Origin: Magnetococcales bacterium
Lineage (GTDB): Bacteria > Pseudomonadota > Magnetococcia > Magnetococcales > UBA8363
Direction of reading: 5' to 3'
Assembly: GCA_015232865.1 (NCBI GenBank)
Contig: JADFYU010000012.1
Location: 1-62,220, forward strand
DNA length: 62,220 bases
Position 1 is the stretch's first letter, and each line of letters begins with the position of its first letter. The position numbers and the translations under genes were made by a program. The notes under the pieces are model-generated. The model did not search any database and had not been told where the DNA came from. It worked only from the letters and a program-made list of their open reading frames with translations. Of the stretch, positions 17,001 to 25,753 are shown in pieces.

Positions 17001-17429
17001 TTAATCGTCCAGATCCAATTCGCCCGCTTCCATCTCGGCCAAACCTTCTTCCTCCTCGGGGGTCAGTTCAGGCATGCCCGTACTGCTCTTGGAGGCTTCT
17101 GAAGTGGGAACATTTGGCGCCAACGGAGAAGGATCGAGTACGGGCTTGGCAACCCGGATATTCATAAACTTGAGAATATCCTCATCAATCATCAACAACC
17201 GCTCCAAGTTGGCGATCATGGGTCCGCCTCCTTCGAGAATATTGAAGACGTAGTAACCTTTGTTGGTTTTTTTGACCATGTAGGCCAGTTGACGTCGGCC
17301 CCACAATTCTGTCTGTAGAATTTTTCCGCTGTTGTTGACAATGATCTCTTCAACCCGTTTGATAACGGTTTCAATCTGCTCGGTCGTGAGATCAGGACGG
17401 ATGATGATTATGGACTCGTAATAAGCCAT
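17001..17429 (-). CDS. rpsF: 30S ribosomal protein S6
   Basis: A 142-residue protein: MAYYESIIIIRPDLT, GRRQLAYMVKKTNKGYYVFN and the LLMIDEDILKFMNIRV end of the fold are typical of S6. An acidic tail after residue 110 (ELTPEEEEGLAEMEAGELDLDD) resembles the variable acidic C-terminus, which in E. coli carries added glutamates. GGGAG lies 8 bases before the ATG. It heads the ribosomal cluster; the 108-bp gap to divergent pgeF should hold both promoters. Confidence 0.95.
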   Translation of the reverse strand: MAYYESIIIIRPDLTTEQIETVIKRVEEIIVNNSGKILQTELWGRRQLAYMVKKTNKGYYVFNILEGGGPMIANLERLLMIDEDILKFMNIRVAKPVLDPSPLAPNVPTSEASKSSTGMPELTPEEEEGLAEMEAGELDLDD

Positions 17430-17537
17430 GGCGCTCCCTTGTGGTTTCTAGAGTAGCTGATGGAAAATAAGCCTCACAACTCAGTTTCTCATCAGTAGCC
17501 CCCCCCTCAGTTTGTATGCCGGAGGGAGCAAAGGATT

Positions 17538-18383
17538 ATGTTTAGTAAAACAAGAACTCCACATTATCACGGAAAAAATATGAAAGATCAAGCCTCCATT
17601 CCATTCCTTTGCTTAAAAAATATTCCGACTCCACCTGGTGTCCGTTTTTTCTTTACCACGCGTCATGGTGGAGAAAGCGATGGTTGCTATGAGAGCTTAA
17701 ATGTCGGTCCCCATGTGGGCGATGATCCGCTGCGGGTCGAAAACAATCGGAACACCATTCTGCAAGCCTTGGACCCGGCTGTTGAATCGTTGGTTTTTAT
17801 CAATCAAGTCCATGGAAACAGAACCATAACCGCTCCGATTGATGAACCCGGCCTGATCGATGGCGACGCTCTGGTCACCCGACAAAAACATCTGGCCCTC
17901 GGTATCATGACGGCTGATTGTGTACCGATTCTGATGGCCGACGTGGACGGAGAGGTGGTGGCGGCTGTACATGCCGGCTGGAGAGGTGCCGTCGCCGGTG
18001 TATTGGACTCCTGCATCGACAGAATGAGAGAGCTAGGTGCCCGTCCAGAAAGAGTTTTGGCCATAATCGGGCCTTCCATCAGACCGCCGAATTATGAGGT
18101 GGACGGACCATTCCGAGAAAATTTTTTGCGCCAGCCAAAAAATAAAAAAAATTTTGATTGCCAAAAATTCTTTTCATCAGAAACAGATAGCGGAACCGTT
18201 CAATTTGATCTGCCCGCCTATGTCCGGGCTGACCTAGTTAGTAATTGCATTTTACCAGAAAAAATATATGATGTGGGACTTTGTACATATTTTTACAGGG
18301 ATCAATTTTTCAGTCATCGTCGTTCTACTACACACGGATCAGGTGTTTGTGGACGTCAGATGGGTGGAATTTATTTGTGTTAA
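17538..18383 (+). CDS. pgeF: PgeF/YfiH-type polyphenol oxidase or purine nucleoside enzyme
   Basis: A 281-residue DUF152 (laccase-domain, YfiH) protein. Metal-ligand histidine/cysteine motifs are intact: INQVHGN, TADCVPILMADVDGEVVAAVHAGWRG, and IGPSIRPPNYEVD. Members cleave the L-Ala-D-isoGln-type errors of peptidoglycan precursors or act on adenosine; I cannot choose. The start ATG has GGAGGG 12 bases upstream. The gene is followed 4 bp later by a secreted lytic transglycosylase, which is compatible with a cell-wall role. Confidence 0.88.
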   Translation: MFSKTRTPHYHGKNMKDQASIPFLCLKNIPTPPGVRFFFTTRHGGESDGCYESLNVGPHVGDDPLRVENNRNTILQALDPAVESLVFINQVHGNRTITAPIDEPGLIDGDALVTRQKHLALGIMTADCVPILMADVDGEVVAAVHAGWRGAVAGVLDSCIDRMRELGARPERVLAIIGPSIRPPNYEVDGPFRENFLRQPKNKKNFDCQKFFSSETDSGTVQFDLPAYVRADLVSNCILPEKIYDVGLCTYFYRDQFFSHRRSTTHGSGVCGRQMGGIYLC

Positions 18384-18387
18384 TTGA

Positions 18388-19332
18388 ATGCTCAGATATT
18401 TAATCATTATTGCGATCTTGCTCTGCAACCCGGCATGGGTGGCCTCCGTAGAGGCGGATTCCACAATGTCCGGCGCGACGGGGCGATTGATCCAAAAAGT
18501 GGCCAAACAGGAGCGGGTCGATCCTTACCTGCTTCAGGCGATCATCACCGTCGAGTCGGCTTTCAACTCTAAATCCGTATCCAACAAGGGAGCTGTCGGC
18601 CTGATGCAGTTGATGCCGGCTACCGCTCGTGAGTTGGGTGTGACCAATCGCTTCAATCCAGAACAAAACATTCGCGGCGGCGCCCGATACCTTAAAAGAA
18701 TGTTGTCTCGTTTTCCCAATGTTCGTCTGGCTTTGGCCGCCTATAATGCCGGACCGGCCAATGTCACCCGTTTTAGAGGCATCCCCCCCTTCAAAGAGAC
18801 CCGGAAGTATGTCGGCAACGTCATGCTTAACTATTCCAAGATCAATCCGGGGTCCGGGGCCGCGCCCAAGCGGATGAAACAGAAGCAAAAACCCAATGGC
18901 ACATTGATTTTAACCGATACCCGCCGAATTTTTACCACATCGCTGGCCGCCAATGATCTGAACGGCGTCCAACTTTCGGACAAACGGAGCGAATATTTAT
19001 CCATCAGACGTGGATTTTCTCATCGCTTGTCCATCTTGCCAGCCTCCTCTCCGGTTGCAACCAACGTACCGGTTTTAGTACCCAAATCCAACAAGGAGTT
19101 GGACTCTGCCAAGGTTCAGCCACAGACCAACTCACCGATTGTTCGAGCAAAGGTCAGTTTGAAATCTTCAGGGAAGACCGTCTCCGTGGTCACAAACAGA
19201 CCGGTCATTCAGTTGGCCTCTTTGGAGCCGGCTGATTTGGATTCTGCTATCAAAATAGAGCGCATCAAAGATCCGACAGCAATCACCTCCGAGTTGAACC
19301 ACATTCCGGTTTATCGACTTTCTCACCAGTAG
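18388..19332 (+). CDS. Exported lytic transglycosylase (SLT domain)
   Basis: A 314-residue secreted murein-cleaving enzyme. Residues 1-23 form a signal peptide (YLIIIAILLC...). The SLT fold occupies about 30-150, with catalytic Glu56 in TVESAFN, then GAVGLMQLMPATA, the N-rich NIRGGARYL and LALAAYNAGPANV. The C-terminal half (about 165-314) is Ser/Lys/Val-rich with no recognised domain and may bind or span the envelope. It is downstream of pgeF by 4 bp. Confidence 0.9.
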   Translation: MLRYLIIIAILLCNPAWVASVEADSTMSGATGRLIQKVAKQERVDPYLLQAIITVESAFNSKSVSNKGAVGLMQLMPATARELGVTNRFNPEQNIRGGARYLKRMLSRFPNVRLALAAYNAGPANVTRFRGIPPFKETRKYVGNVMLNYSKINPGSGAAPKRMKQKQKPNGTLILTDTRRIFTTSLAANDLNGVQLSDKRSEYLSIRRGFSHRLSILPASSPVATNVPVLVPKSNKELDSAKVQPQTNSPIVRAKVSLKSSGKTVSVVTNRPVIQLASLEPADLDSAIKIERIKDPTAITSELNHIPVYRLSHQ

Positions 19333-19387
19333 TGTTTCATCCAACCTGATTTTACGATAAGATGAGATCCGTGAATTCTTGAATGGA

Positions 19388-19645
19388 TCAATCGTTCAAA
19401 CCCCGAGTTTTTTTCTGCTTGGATTTTTCATACCCGTGGCTCCCATCACAGATGGGCGCGGTTTCAGACCGACCACAGGCACAGATCGGCACGACTTTCG
19501 CGCTCTCCAGAGAAATGGTCGGTGCTTTACGACAGGGTGGTCCTTCTGACTCGTCACAGATTGGTGCTGTCATGCTTTCGCCACACAAACAGATTCGGTG
19601 TTCTCCCGGTGGAAGATTGACAACAATGGGGTGCATGGCAGACAT
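19388..19645 (-). CDS. CDGSH iron-sulfur protein with two unequal motifs
   Basis: An 85-residue protein with tandem CDGSH-type sites. The second is complete: CACGRSETAPICDGSHG, giving three cysteines and a histidine for a 2Fe-2S cluster. The first is similar (CLCGESMTAPICDESEG) but has Glu where the ligand His should be. I chose the ATG at 19645, with GAGAG upstream, because the longer frame adds hydrophobic residues unlike the family. It is convergent with the lytic transglycosylase gene and divergent from the Nudix gene. Confidence 0.82.
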   Translation of the reverse strand: MSAMHPIVVNLPPGEHRICLCGESMTAPICDESEGPPCRKAPTISLESAKVVPICACGRSETAPICDGSHGYEKSKQKKTRGLND

Positions 19646-19676
19646 AAAACATAACTCTCTGTAAAATTGGTACGAT

Positions 19677-20306
19677 TTGTTGATCAGTATAATCAATACC
19701 AGCCAAAGGAGACCCCATCTGGTCACCTTGTCAGAACATCAGATCAGCAAGAAATTGCGGCCTGTCGAAGAGTCATGCAAGTCTGATTCCAACTTTTTAC
19801 CAAACCTCGATTCTAATGCAGGAAAATCCGCTGCGCTCCAACCTTCAGCTGTTTTGGTTCCACTAATCCGACGGGCTGACGGTTGGCATCTGTTGTTGAT
19901 CCTCCGCTCCCAACGGGTCTCCAGCCATAAAGGGCAGATTGCTTTTCCGGGGGGAAGATGGGAGCGGACGGACGACTCATTATTACAGACGGCTCAACGG
20001 GAGACAGCCGAAGAGCTGGGAAAATCGATTCATACCAGGCGAATATTCGGCACTTTGCCGAGTGTGACGACCCACTCGACCGGTTATGTGATCTATCCGT
20101 TTGTCGGGTTGCTGGAAGAGCCGTTAATCCTGGAGCCGGATTATTGGGAGGTAGAGGAGGTGTTGACGGCTCCTTTGAACGCATTTTTGACTCCAAGCAA
20201 AAATGATCCCATTGAATTTGTCCATGACAATCGGATAATCTGGGGTGCGACGGCGCGAATAATTCATCAATTTATCAATTGTTTGAAAGAGGGAGAAGTT
20301 GAGTGA
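19677..20306 (+). CDS. Nudix hydrolase, CoA-diphosphatase type
   Basis: About 209 residues. The CoA pyrophosphatase signature is recognisable: LLLILRSQRVSSHKGQIAFPGGR, then the Nudix box ending QRETAEELG with Asp in place of the first Glu as in the YeaB/NudL subgroup. The product would hydrolyse CoA or its thioesters to 4'-phosphopantetheine and 3',5'-ADP. The start is uncertain: no ATG precedes the core, and the open frame begins with TTG at 19677; a TTG near 19727 is another option. It overlaps the next gene by GTGA. Confidence 0.85.
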   Translation: MLISIINTSQRRPHLVTLSEHQISKKLRPVEESCKSDSNFLPNLDSNAGKSAALQPSAVLVPLIRRADGWHLLLILRSQRVSSHKGQIAFPGGRWERTDDSLLQTAQRETAEELGKSIHTRRIFGTLPSVTTHSTGYVIYPFVGLLEEPLILEPDYWEVEEVLTAPLNAFLTPSKNDPIEFVHDNRIIWGATARIIHQFINCLKEGEVE

Positions 20307-20620
20307 GGATCGTTCTGTTGCTAATTGTTCTGGCTATTTTCGTTGCAGCAGTTGTTTATGGTGTTTCCAGATACATGAATAAAAACGCACCGACTGGAAA
20401 GGAGGCAGACGGTTTTGCGGATTCGGCCAATGATGAGCAGACCACCGATCAACCCAGTACTGTTTCAGCAGAGTTGGCGGAGTGGGTCAAAAGCACACCC
20501 GGCCGATTGACCATTGTTATTCTCTCCGCGCTTTTTCTGCTCATCACCCTACAGAGAGTCTTTACCGTCACCGAACCGGCTTTTCCTCGAACCATTCCGG
20601 TTGTAGACCAATCCAAATAA
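20303..20620 (+). CDS. Small membrane protein of unknown function
   Basis: A 105-residue protein with two hydrophobic helices (about 3-22 and 70-87) joined by a polar, Asp/Gln/Thr-rich loop. It begins at GTG overlapping the Nudix stop (GTGA), so it is translated together with it. I recognise no family. Confidence 0.62.
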   Translation: MRIVLLLIVLAIFVAAVVYGVSRYMNKNAPTGKEADGFADSANDEQTTDQPSTVSAELAEWVKSTPGRLTIVILSALFLLITLQRVFTVTEPAFPRTIPVVDQSK

Positions 20621-20655
20621 ATTTTTTCCTTTCGGATCAGTTGGATTTGCATTTA

Positions 20656-21060
20656 ATGATAAAAACAGATAAAGAGCGGTCCCGTCTATTGGAAGTCTGG
20701 CGACAGTTGGCTGAGGCGGAACGATTGACCCTGACACAATTTGCAGAGTTTTTGCTGGCCCGACAAGGGGATAAACCACAACCGGTTGCCAGAGAACCAC
20801 TGAACCTTCCCAGACCTGACCGGGAGTCCGCCGTCAAAGCGTTGAAGCGGCTCAAAAAAAATTATCCCATGATTGACGCCGACATGGGGTTGCTCGACGA
20901 TGCGGCCCGTTTGCTCATGGAAAAGGTGTACGGCACCCCCGATGATCAAGTCATCGAAAAAATGGAAGCGCTTTTTTCAGCCCGCTATCAAGATTGGCTA
21001 GCTGGTCAAGAACCACCACCATCCAACTCACTCTTTTCCAAGCCTGATTTTTCACAATGA
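20656..21060 (+). CDS. Conserved-looking hypothetical, helical
   Basis: A 134-residue soluble, charged and largely helical protein (KERSRLLEVWRQLAEAERLTL, later SAVKALKRLKKNYPMID). The start is the ATG at 20656, chosen because the longer frame runs through the previous gene. No enzyme motif or signal peptide is visible. It follows the small membrane protein by 35 bp and is convergent with msrB, so it closes this short plus-strand unit. Confidence 0.62.
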   Translation: MIKTDKERSRLLEVWRQLAEAERLTLTQFAEFLLARQGDKPQPVAREPLNLPRPDRESAVKALKRLKKNYPMIDADMGLLDDAARLLMEKVYGTPDDQVIEKMEALFSARYQDWLAGQEPPPSNSLFSKPDFSQ

Positions 21061-21073
21061 TTGAAAAATACCG

Positions 21074-21568
21074 CTAAGACGGAACAAATCGCAAGGCCAG
21101 GCCGTTATTGCACCACCGTTTTCCAAGAGGGGACGGCCCGTCATCAAAAACATGGCCCTGATGACCACCACATCGAGCGCAGTGGTATTCGGTTCGGGGT
21201 AGAATCAATTTAAAATCCAGTTTGGTTTCCAGGCGCCCGGCAATGGATTCGGTAAAGCTGGGCCAACCGGTGCCGCTGTCATATTTCATTTGAGACGTAA
21301 ACAGCTTCAGATCACATCCGGCACAGTGATAGATTCCCGATCTTTTTTCACCATTCAAAGCACTGGTAAAGGGTGGTTCGGTCCCCTCCAGGCGCAAAAT
21401 ATCATAGACCTCCGGGGGTAGAATTTCCCGCCACTCTTTATCACTTTTCACCATTTTTTCAAGATCCCGCCGACCGGAAGCGGCAAACAGGGGCCGCCGA
21501 CCGACCAGAACGCCGCTGCCCAACGCCAAACAAGAGAGCAAAAAAACACGTCTTTTCATGGGAAACAA
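21074..21568 (-). CDS. msrB: Exported peptide methionine-(R)-sulfoxide reductase
   Basis: A 164-residue MsrB with an N-terminal export signal: KRRVFLLSCLALGSG resembles a twin-arginine or lipoprotein-like signal. The mature domain has the two zinc knuckles CAGC and CARC, SGTGWPSFTE, and the catalytic cysteine in KRWCNNGLALRF. It reduces R-methionine sulfoxide in periplasmic proteins. The gene is divergent from pyrR with a 383-bp gap that contains a perfect 39-bp palindrome. Confidence 0.92.
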   Translation of the reverse strand: MFPMKRRVFLLSCLALGSGVLVGRRPLFAASGRRDLEKMVKSDKEWREILPPEVYDILRLEGTEPPFTSALNGEKRSGIYHCAGCDLKLFTSQMKYDSGTGWPSFTESIAGRLETKLDFKLILPRTEYHCARCGGHQGHVFDDGPSPLGKRWCNNGLALRFVPS

Positions 21569-21654
21569 TCCTTTCGGTGGTTTTACTCAAACGGAAACAG
21601 GATTCTTAGGAGTCGCAAAAACGGACAAAGACCAAATTCAGGATGATTTGCACT

Positions 21655-21693
21655 CTTCAGAGCTTGTGAAAAAATTTTTCACAAGCTCTGAAG
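21655..21693. other. Perfect 39-bp palindrome in msrB-pyrR gap
   Basis: Two 19-base arms beginning CTTCAGAGCTTGTGAAAAA are exact reverse complements around one central A. It lies 87 bp upstream of msrB, well before pyrR. It ends no gene, so a terminator function is not obvious; it could be an operator or a transcript leader hairpin. The rest of the gap (21569-21951) holds no supported gene; a small stem CGGCAAG / CTTGCCG at 21838-21858 lies in the pyrR leader. Confidence 0.7.
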
Positions 21694-21951
21694 ATTAGAC
21701 AGAGCAATCGGGAAATAATTCAATCATGCTCCCCCGCCATCACCCCACACTTGTCCATTGGTCGTTCATAAATGGCGAAAAAAATTCACCCATGCGTGAT
21801 GTGTGTTCTCTCGCTTCTCTTTTTAGGTTATTCTGGTCGGCAAGTCATGGCCTTGCCGTTTCAGTCTGTTTAGAAAATTTGCCACCCAGATCCGCCCGGT
21901 CAAAACCAACCCGGTCTTGCCCATCGTAACTATCCGGTTAATGGAGTTTCT

Positions 21952-22506
21952 ATGATGATCACAGAACGTGATACCGTCCTGCTTTCCAACTCGGCTGTTC
22001 TGACTGCCATCGATCAATTGGCTGATCGTATTTATCGGGATTTTACCCAACCGCAAAAGCGAGTCGTGGTTGGTATTCGCCGGGGAGGTGCGCTGGTAGC
22101 CCATCTGTTGTGGCAGCGTCTTAATCAACAGCTGGACTTTGAACTTCCCATCGGTTTTTTGGATATCTCTTTTTATCGAGATGATCACAACACCGTCGCC
22201 TCCAATCCGATCATCGGCGCAACCGATCTAACCATGAATATCGACGACAAACGGATTATTCTGGTCGATGATGTTCTTTTTACCGGTCGCACCATCCGAG
22301 CGGCTTTGAATGCCCTGTTCGATTATGGCAGACCGGAAATAGTCGATCTTTTGGTTCTTGCCGACCGAGGCGGACGCCAATTGCCCATCAAACCAAATTA
22401 TTGTGGTCTGGACATTGATGCCAGCCATCAGGAGAGCATAAAATTGATCGATCAAGGAACAGAGGGTCTAATCCTGGTACGACGTCCCCTTGATAATTTA
22501 GGTTAA
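21952..22506 (+). CDS. pyrR: Pyr operon regulator / uracil phosphoribosyltransferase PyrR
   Basis: A 184-residue phosphoribosyltransferase-fold protein. The PRPP loop is [17 protein letters not shown], with the PyrR signature [10 protein letters not shown] and FYRDD earlier. PyrR binds UMP/UTP and the pyr mRNA to attenuate transcription and has weak uracil phosphoribosyltransferase activity. It is the first of four genes, 4 bp ahead of pyrB. The leader contains only a small hairpin that I can see; I did not find a clear antiterminator pair. Confidence 0.93.
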   Translation: MMITERDTVLLSNSAVLTAIDQLADRIYRDFTQPQKRVVVGIRRGGALVAHLLWQRLNQQLDFELPIGFLDISFYRDDHNTVASNPIIGATDLTMNIDDKRIILVDDVLFTGRTIRAALNALFDYGRPEIVDLLVLADRGGRQLPIKPNYCGLDIDASHQESIKLIDQGTEGLILVRRPLDNLG

Positions 22507-22510
22507 AATA

Positions 22511-23479
22511 ATGAAAACAAAACGTTGGAACAGAAAGCATTTGCTGGGCATGTCTGATTTAAGCCGGGAGGAGATCATCTCCATTTTACATACGGCCACC
22601 TCTTTCAGAGAGGTAAATCGGCGGGAAATCAAAAAAGTACCGACATTGCGCGGGAAAACGGTCATCAACCTTTTTTTTGAAAACTCCACCCGTACCCGAA
22701 CCTCCTTTGAGTTGGCTGGCAAGCGGATGTCTGCCGATGTCATCAACATGTCGGTGGCCTCGAGTTCGGTCAAAAAAGGTGAAACCCTCATCGACACTCT
22801 GGCCAATCTGGCGGCCATGAACCCGGACGTGGTGGTGGTGCGTCACTCCGAATCTGGCGCCCAGGAGTTTTTGGCCCGCAATCTGGACGCCTCCATCATC
22901 AATGCCGGAGACGGACGCCACGAACATCCAACCCAGGCTTTATTGGATATTTTGACCATCGACAACCATCTGCCGCTGATGGGCCGGGAAAATTTTGAAG
23001 GCCTGACCGTTGCCATCTGCGGAGACGTCCTCCACTCACGAGTGGCCCGCTCCAATGCCCTGGGCCTGAAAACCATGGGGGCCAACATCCGCTTTGTCGG
23101 CCCCCCGACCTTAATGCCGTCCAAGGCGGAAGAGGCGTTCGGGGTAAAGGTTTTTTATCGTATGGAAGAGGGTATCGAAGGGGCGGACGTCGTCATGATG
23201 CTCCGTCTGCAACAGGAACGGATGTCCGGTGCATTTTTGCCCAGTGTCCGGGAATACTTCGAGTTTTGGGGACTGAACCACAAACGTCTGGCCTTGGCAT
23301 CCCCCAAAGCCATCGTCATGCACCCCGGACCGATGAATCGAGGTGTGGAAATCACATCCGCTGTGGCAGACGATCTCAGCCATTCGGTTATTTTGGAACA
23401 GGTTGCCAACGGTTTGGCCATTCGCATGGCGGTTCTATTTCGTTTGTGCGGCGTTGAAGCGGAGAGGATTCAAGAATGA
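22511..23479 (+). CDS. pyrB: Aspartate carbamoyltransferase catalytic subunit
   Basis: A 322-residue transferase that joins carbamoyl phosphate and aspartate. The carbamoyl-phosphate site [15 protein letters not shown] is intact, with [23 protein letters not shown] and [12 protein letters not shown] later, the standard ATCase signatures. It follows pyrR by 4 bp and overlaps pyrC by 4 bp (ATGA). No pyrI regulatory subunit is present, as is usual in the PyrR-linked class. Confidence 0.97.
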   Translation: MKTKRWNRKHLLGMSDLSREEIISILHTATSFREVNRREIKKVPTLRGKTVINLFFENSTRTRTSFELAGKRMSADVINMSVASSSVKKGETLIDTLANLAAMNPDVVVVRHSESGAQEFLARNLDASIINAGDGRHEHPTQALLDILTIDNHLPLMGRENFEGLTVAICGDVLHSRVARSNALGLKTMGANIRFVGPPTLMPSKAEEAFGVKVFYRMEEGIEGADVVMMLRLQQERMSGAFLPSVREYFEFWGLNHKRLALASPKAIVMHPGPMNRGVEITSAVADDLSHSVILEQVANGLAIRMAVLFRLCGVEAERIQE

Positions 23480-24765
23480 ACGACAGCACGTTGACCTTGA
23501 TCAAAGGCGGAAGAGTCATCGACCCGGTCTGCGGTTTGGATGCGACATCCGATGTATTGATTGAAGGGGGGCTGATTCGTGAAGTTGGCCGAATCGACAC
23601 GCCGAACGGTTGCCGGGTCATCGATGCCGACGGTCTGATCGTCGCACCGGGTCTGGTGGATATGCATGTCCATCTCAGAGAGCCGGGATACGAGTATAAG
23701 GAGACCATCGCCGGAGGAACTCGGGCAGCGGCGGCTGGAGGGGTTACCTCTGTGGCGGCCATGCCCAACACGCAACCGGTCACCGATGATCCCAGTGTAG
23801 TGGGATATGTTTTGGAAAAAGCCCGTATGGGCGGAATCGTCAACGTCTTTCCCATCGGAGCGGTGACCAAGGGACTTCAGGGTAAGGAGTTGACTGAAAT
23901 CGGCTTGCTGATTCAGGCTGGCTGTGTGGCTTTTTCGGATGATGGTCGGGCCATCTCTAATTCCAGTGTCATGCGCCGAGCCTTGGATTATGCCCGAGCT
24001 TTTGGAGCGCTGATCATTCAACATGCCGAAGATCCCAGCCTGGCTTCGGAGGGGTGCATGAATGAAGGGATCACCTCAACCCGCCTGGGTATTCCAGGAA
24101 TTCCGGCTGAATCCGAATCGATCCTGGTCGATCGGGATATTCGTCTGGTGGAGCTGACCGGGGGTCGCTACCATGTGGCGCACCTCTCGACAGCCGGTGC
24201 TTTGCAGAGTGTTGAACGGGCCATTCAACGGCATCTACCGGTCTCCTGCGAGATTGCACCGCACCATTTTGCTCTGACTGAAGAGGCGGTCATCGGTTAT
24301 AATACCGATGCCAAGATGGCCCCTCCCCTACGCAGCGAGATGGACCGAAACGCCCTTTTGGAAGGGTTTGCCCGAGGTATTGTCGCCGCCATTGCAACCG
24401 ATCACGCGCCCCACGACGAAGATAGCAAACGGGTGGAATTTTGTTGTGCGGCCAATGGGGTGGTGGGTTTGGAGACCCTCTTGCCGGTCTCGTTGGAGTT
24501 GGTTCGGGATGGGGTGATGAGTCTGAGTGACTGTCTGGCGGTCATGACCTACAAACCATCGGAGTTGTTGGGTATCAATCGGGGTACGTTGCAGGTTGGA
24601 CGTCCAGCGGACGTGGTGCTGTTTGCGGAACAGGAGTCTTGGATTGTCGATGCCAAAAAATTGCATGGCAGCACCCGGAACACACCGTTTCATGGTCGTC
24701 GGGTTCAGGGTCGGGTAAAGCGGACATTGGTAGCGGGTAAAGCAGTCTACGAGGATGGTCAATAA
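23476..24765 (+). CDS. pyrC: Dihydroorotase (class I)
   Basis: A 429-residue amidohydrolase. The zinc site [15 protein letters not shown] near residue 63 and the later [12 protein letters not shown] are diagnostic of the class I PyrC/PyrX family. The full metal ligand set (HVH, His in IIQHAED, the Asp in DHAP) appears to be present, so it is probably an active enzyme rather than an inactive partner. It is translated in tandem with pyrB and abuts pyrK. Confidence 0.95.
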   Translation: MNDSTLTLIKGGRVIDPVCGLDATSDVLIEGGLIREVGRIDTPNGCRVIDADGLIVAPGLVDMHVHLREPGYEYKETIAGGTRAAAAGGVTSVAAMPNTQPVTDDPSVVGYVLEKARMGGIVNVFPIGAVTKGLQGKELTEIGLLIQAGCVAFSDDGRAISNSSVMRRALDYARAFGALIIQHAEDPSLASEGCMNEGITSTRLGIPGIPAESESILVDRDIRLVELTGGRYHVAHLSTAGALQSVERAIQRHLPVSCEIAPHHFALTEEAVIGYNTDAKMAPPLRSEMDRNALLEGFARGIVAAIATDHAPHDEDSKRVEFCCAANGVVGLETLLPVSLELVRDGVMSLSDCLAVMTYKPSELLGINRGTLQVGRPADVVLFAEQESWIVDAKKLHGSTRNTPFHGRRVQGRVKRTLVAGKAVYEDGQ

Positions 24766-25644
24766 ATGTGTAAACCGGCAGATCCCCATCACATTTCAGC
24801 TTCGGTGGTTTTTAATCAACCATTGTCGGAAAATAAATATCTGCTTCGATTGCTGGCTCCCGAAGTGGTCAAACGGACGCGACCAGGCCATTTCATTCAT
24901 CTGAACTGTCATCCCAGCCTGACATTGCCGCGCCCTTTTTCTATCATGGATGCCGACAGCGGCCTGGGCACCCTGGATGTTTTTTATCAAGTGGTTGGTG
25001 AGGGCACTGAATATATGTCTCGCTGGCAGGCCGGAAGCAAAACCACTCTGCTAGGCCCGGTTGGTGTCCCGTTTGAGCACCCCGGAAAAAGTACCTACGC
25101 CCTGTTGATTGCCGGTGGAATTGGTTACGCGCCTCTGGATTTTTTGGCCCGACAGCTCAAAAAATCAGGCATTGAGCTGACCCTGCTGTTGGGAATGGAG
25201 AGCCAAGACCCCCCATTTGAGTTAACCTCCGGCCATACCCCTCTTCCCCACGATCCGGTTGCCAATCCCAAGGCCCTGGCCCGTCAGGAATTTCTCGGCA
25301 TACCCAGTCGGCTAGCCTCCCTGATCCCGCAACCCGGTTTTTTTCAGGGATATGTCACCCAGTTGGCGACCGAAATCTTGCAAAACATGAATGAGGAAAC
25401 GCGCCAGAGAACCCGGATATACACCTGTGGTCCGACACCGATGATGGTCGCCGCCGCCAAAGTCGCCAAACAGTTCAACCTTTCCGGTCAAGTCTCCCTG
25501 GAGGAGTTCATGGCCTGTGGTTTTGGCGGTTGTGCCGGTTGTATTGCCCCCATTCAAGACTCTGACGAAACATGGTCCTATCGCCGCGTCTGTACCGATG
25601 GTCCGGTTTTTTCAATGGATGCGGTGAGGTGGGATCAGATCTAA
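24766..25644 (+). CDS. pyrK: Dihydroorotate dehydrogenase electron-transfer subunit PyrK
   Basis: A 292-residue ferredoxin-reductase-like protein with FAD-binding RPFSIMD, nucleotide-binding LLIAGGIGYAPL and TCGPTPMM, and the 2Fe-2S cysteines in the C-terminal CGFGGCAGC plus VCTDGPVF. In class 1B DHODH this subunit passes electrons from PyrD to NAD. It starts directly after the pyrC stop. No catalytic pyrD is in the window; it must lie elsewhere or the protein serves another DHODH. Confidence 0.93.
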   Translation: MCKPADPHHISASVVFNQPLSENKYLLRLLAPEVVKRTRPGHFIHLNCHPSLTLPRPFSIMDADSGLGTLDVFYQVVGEGTEYMSRWQAGSKTTLLGPVGVPFEHPGKSTYALLIAGGIGYAPLDFLARQLKKSGIELTLLLGMESQDPPFELTSGHTPLPHDPVANPKALARQEFLGIPSRLASLIPQPGFFQGYVTQLATEILQNMNEETRQRTRIYTCGPTPMMVAAAKVAKQFNLSGQVSLEEFMACGFGGCAGCIAPIQDSDETWSYRRVCTDGPVFSMDAVRWDQI

Positions 25645-25753
25645 AGGCTTAACTTGGTTGGCCAAATAGAAAAATACTAAAAAAGTTCAGGGCAGTGCTC
25701 CGAAAAAACTTTATCAGTCAACTGGAGCCGGTTATTTGACTACTGGAGAGATC

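Noticed and set aside
17430..17537. CTGATGA and GAAAC strings upstream of rpsF suggesting a hammerhead ribozyme
   Set aside because: On the minus strand the two conserved pieces are directly adjacent, with no stem II and no plausible closing stems, so the fold fails.
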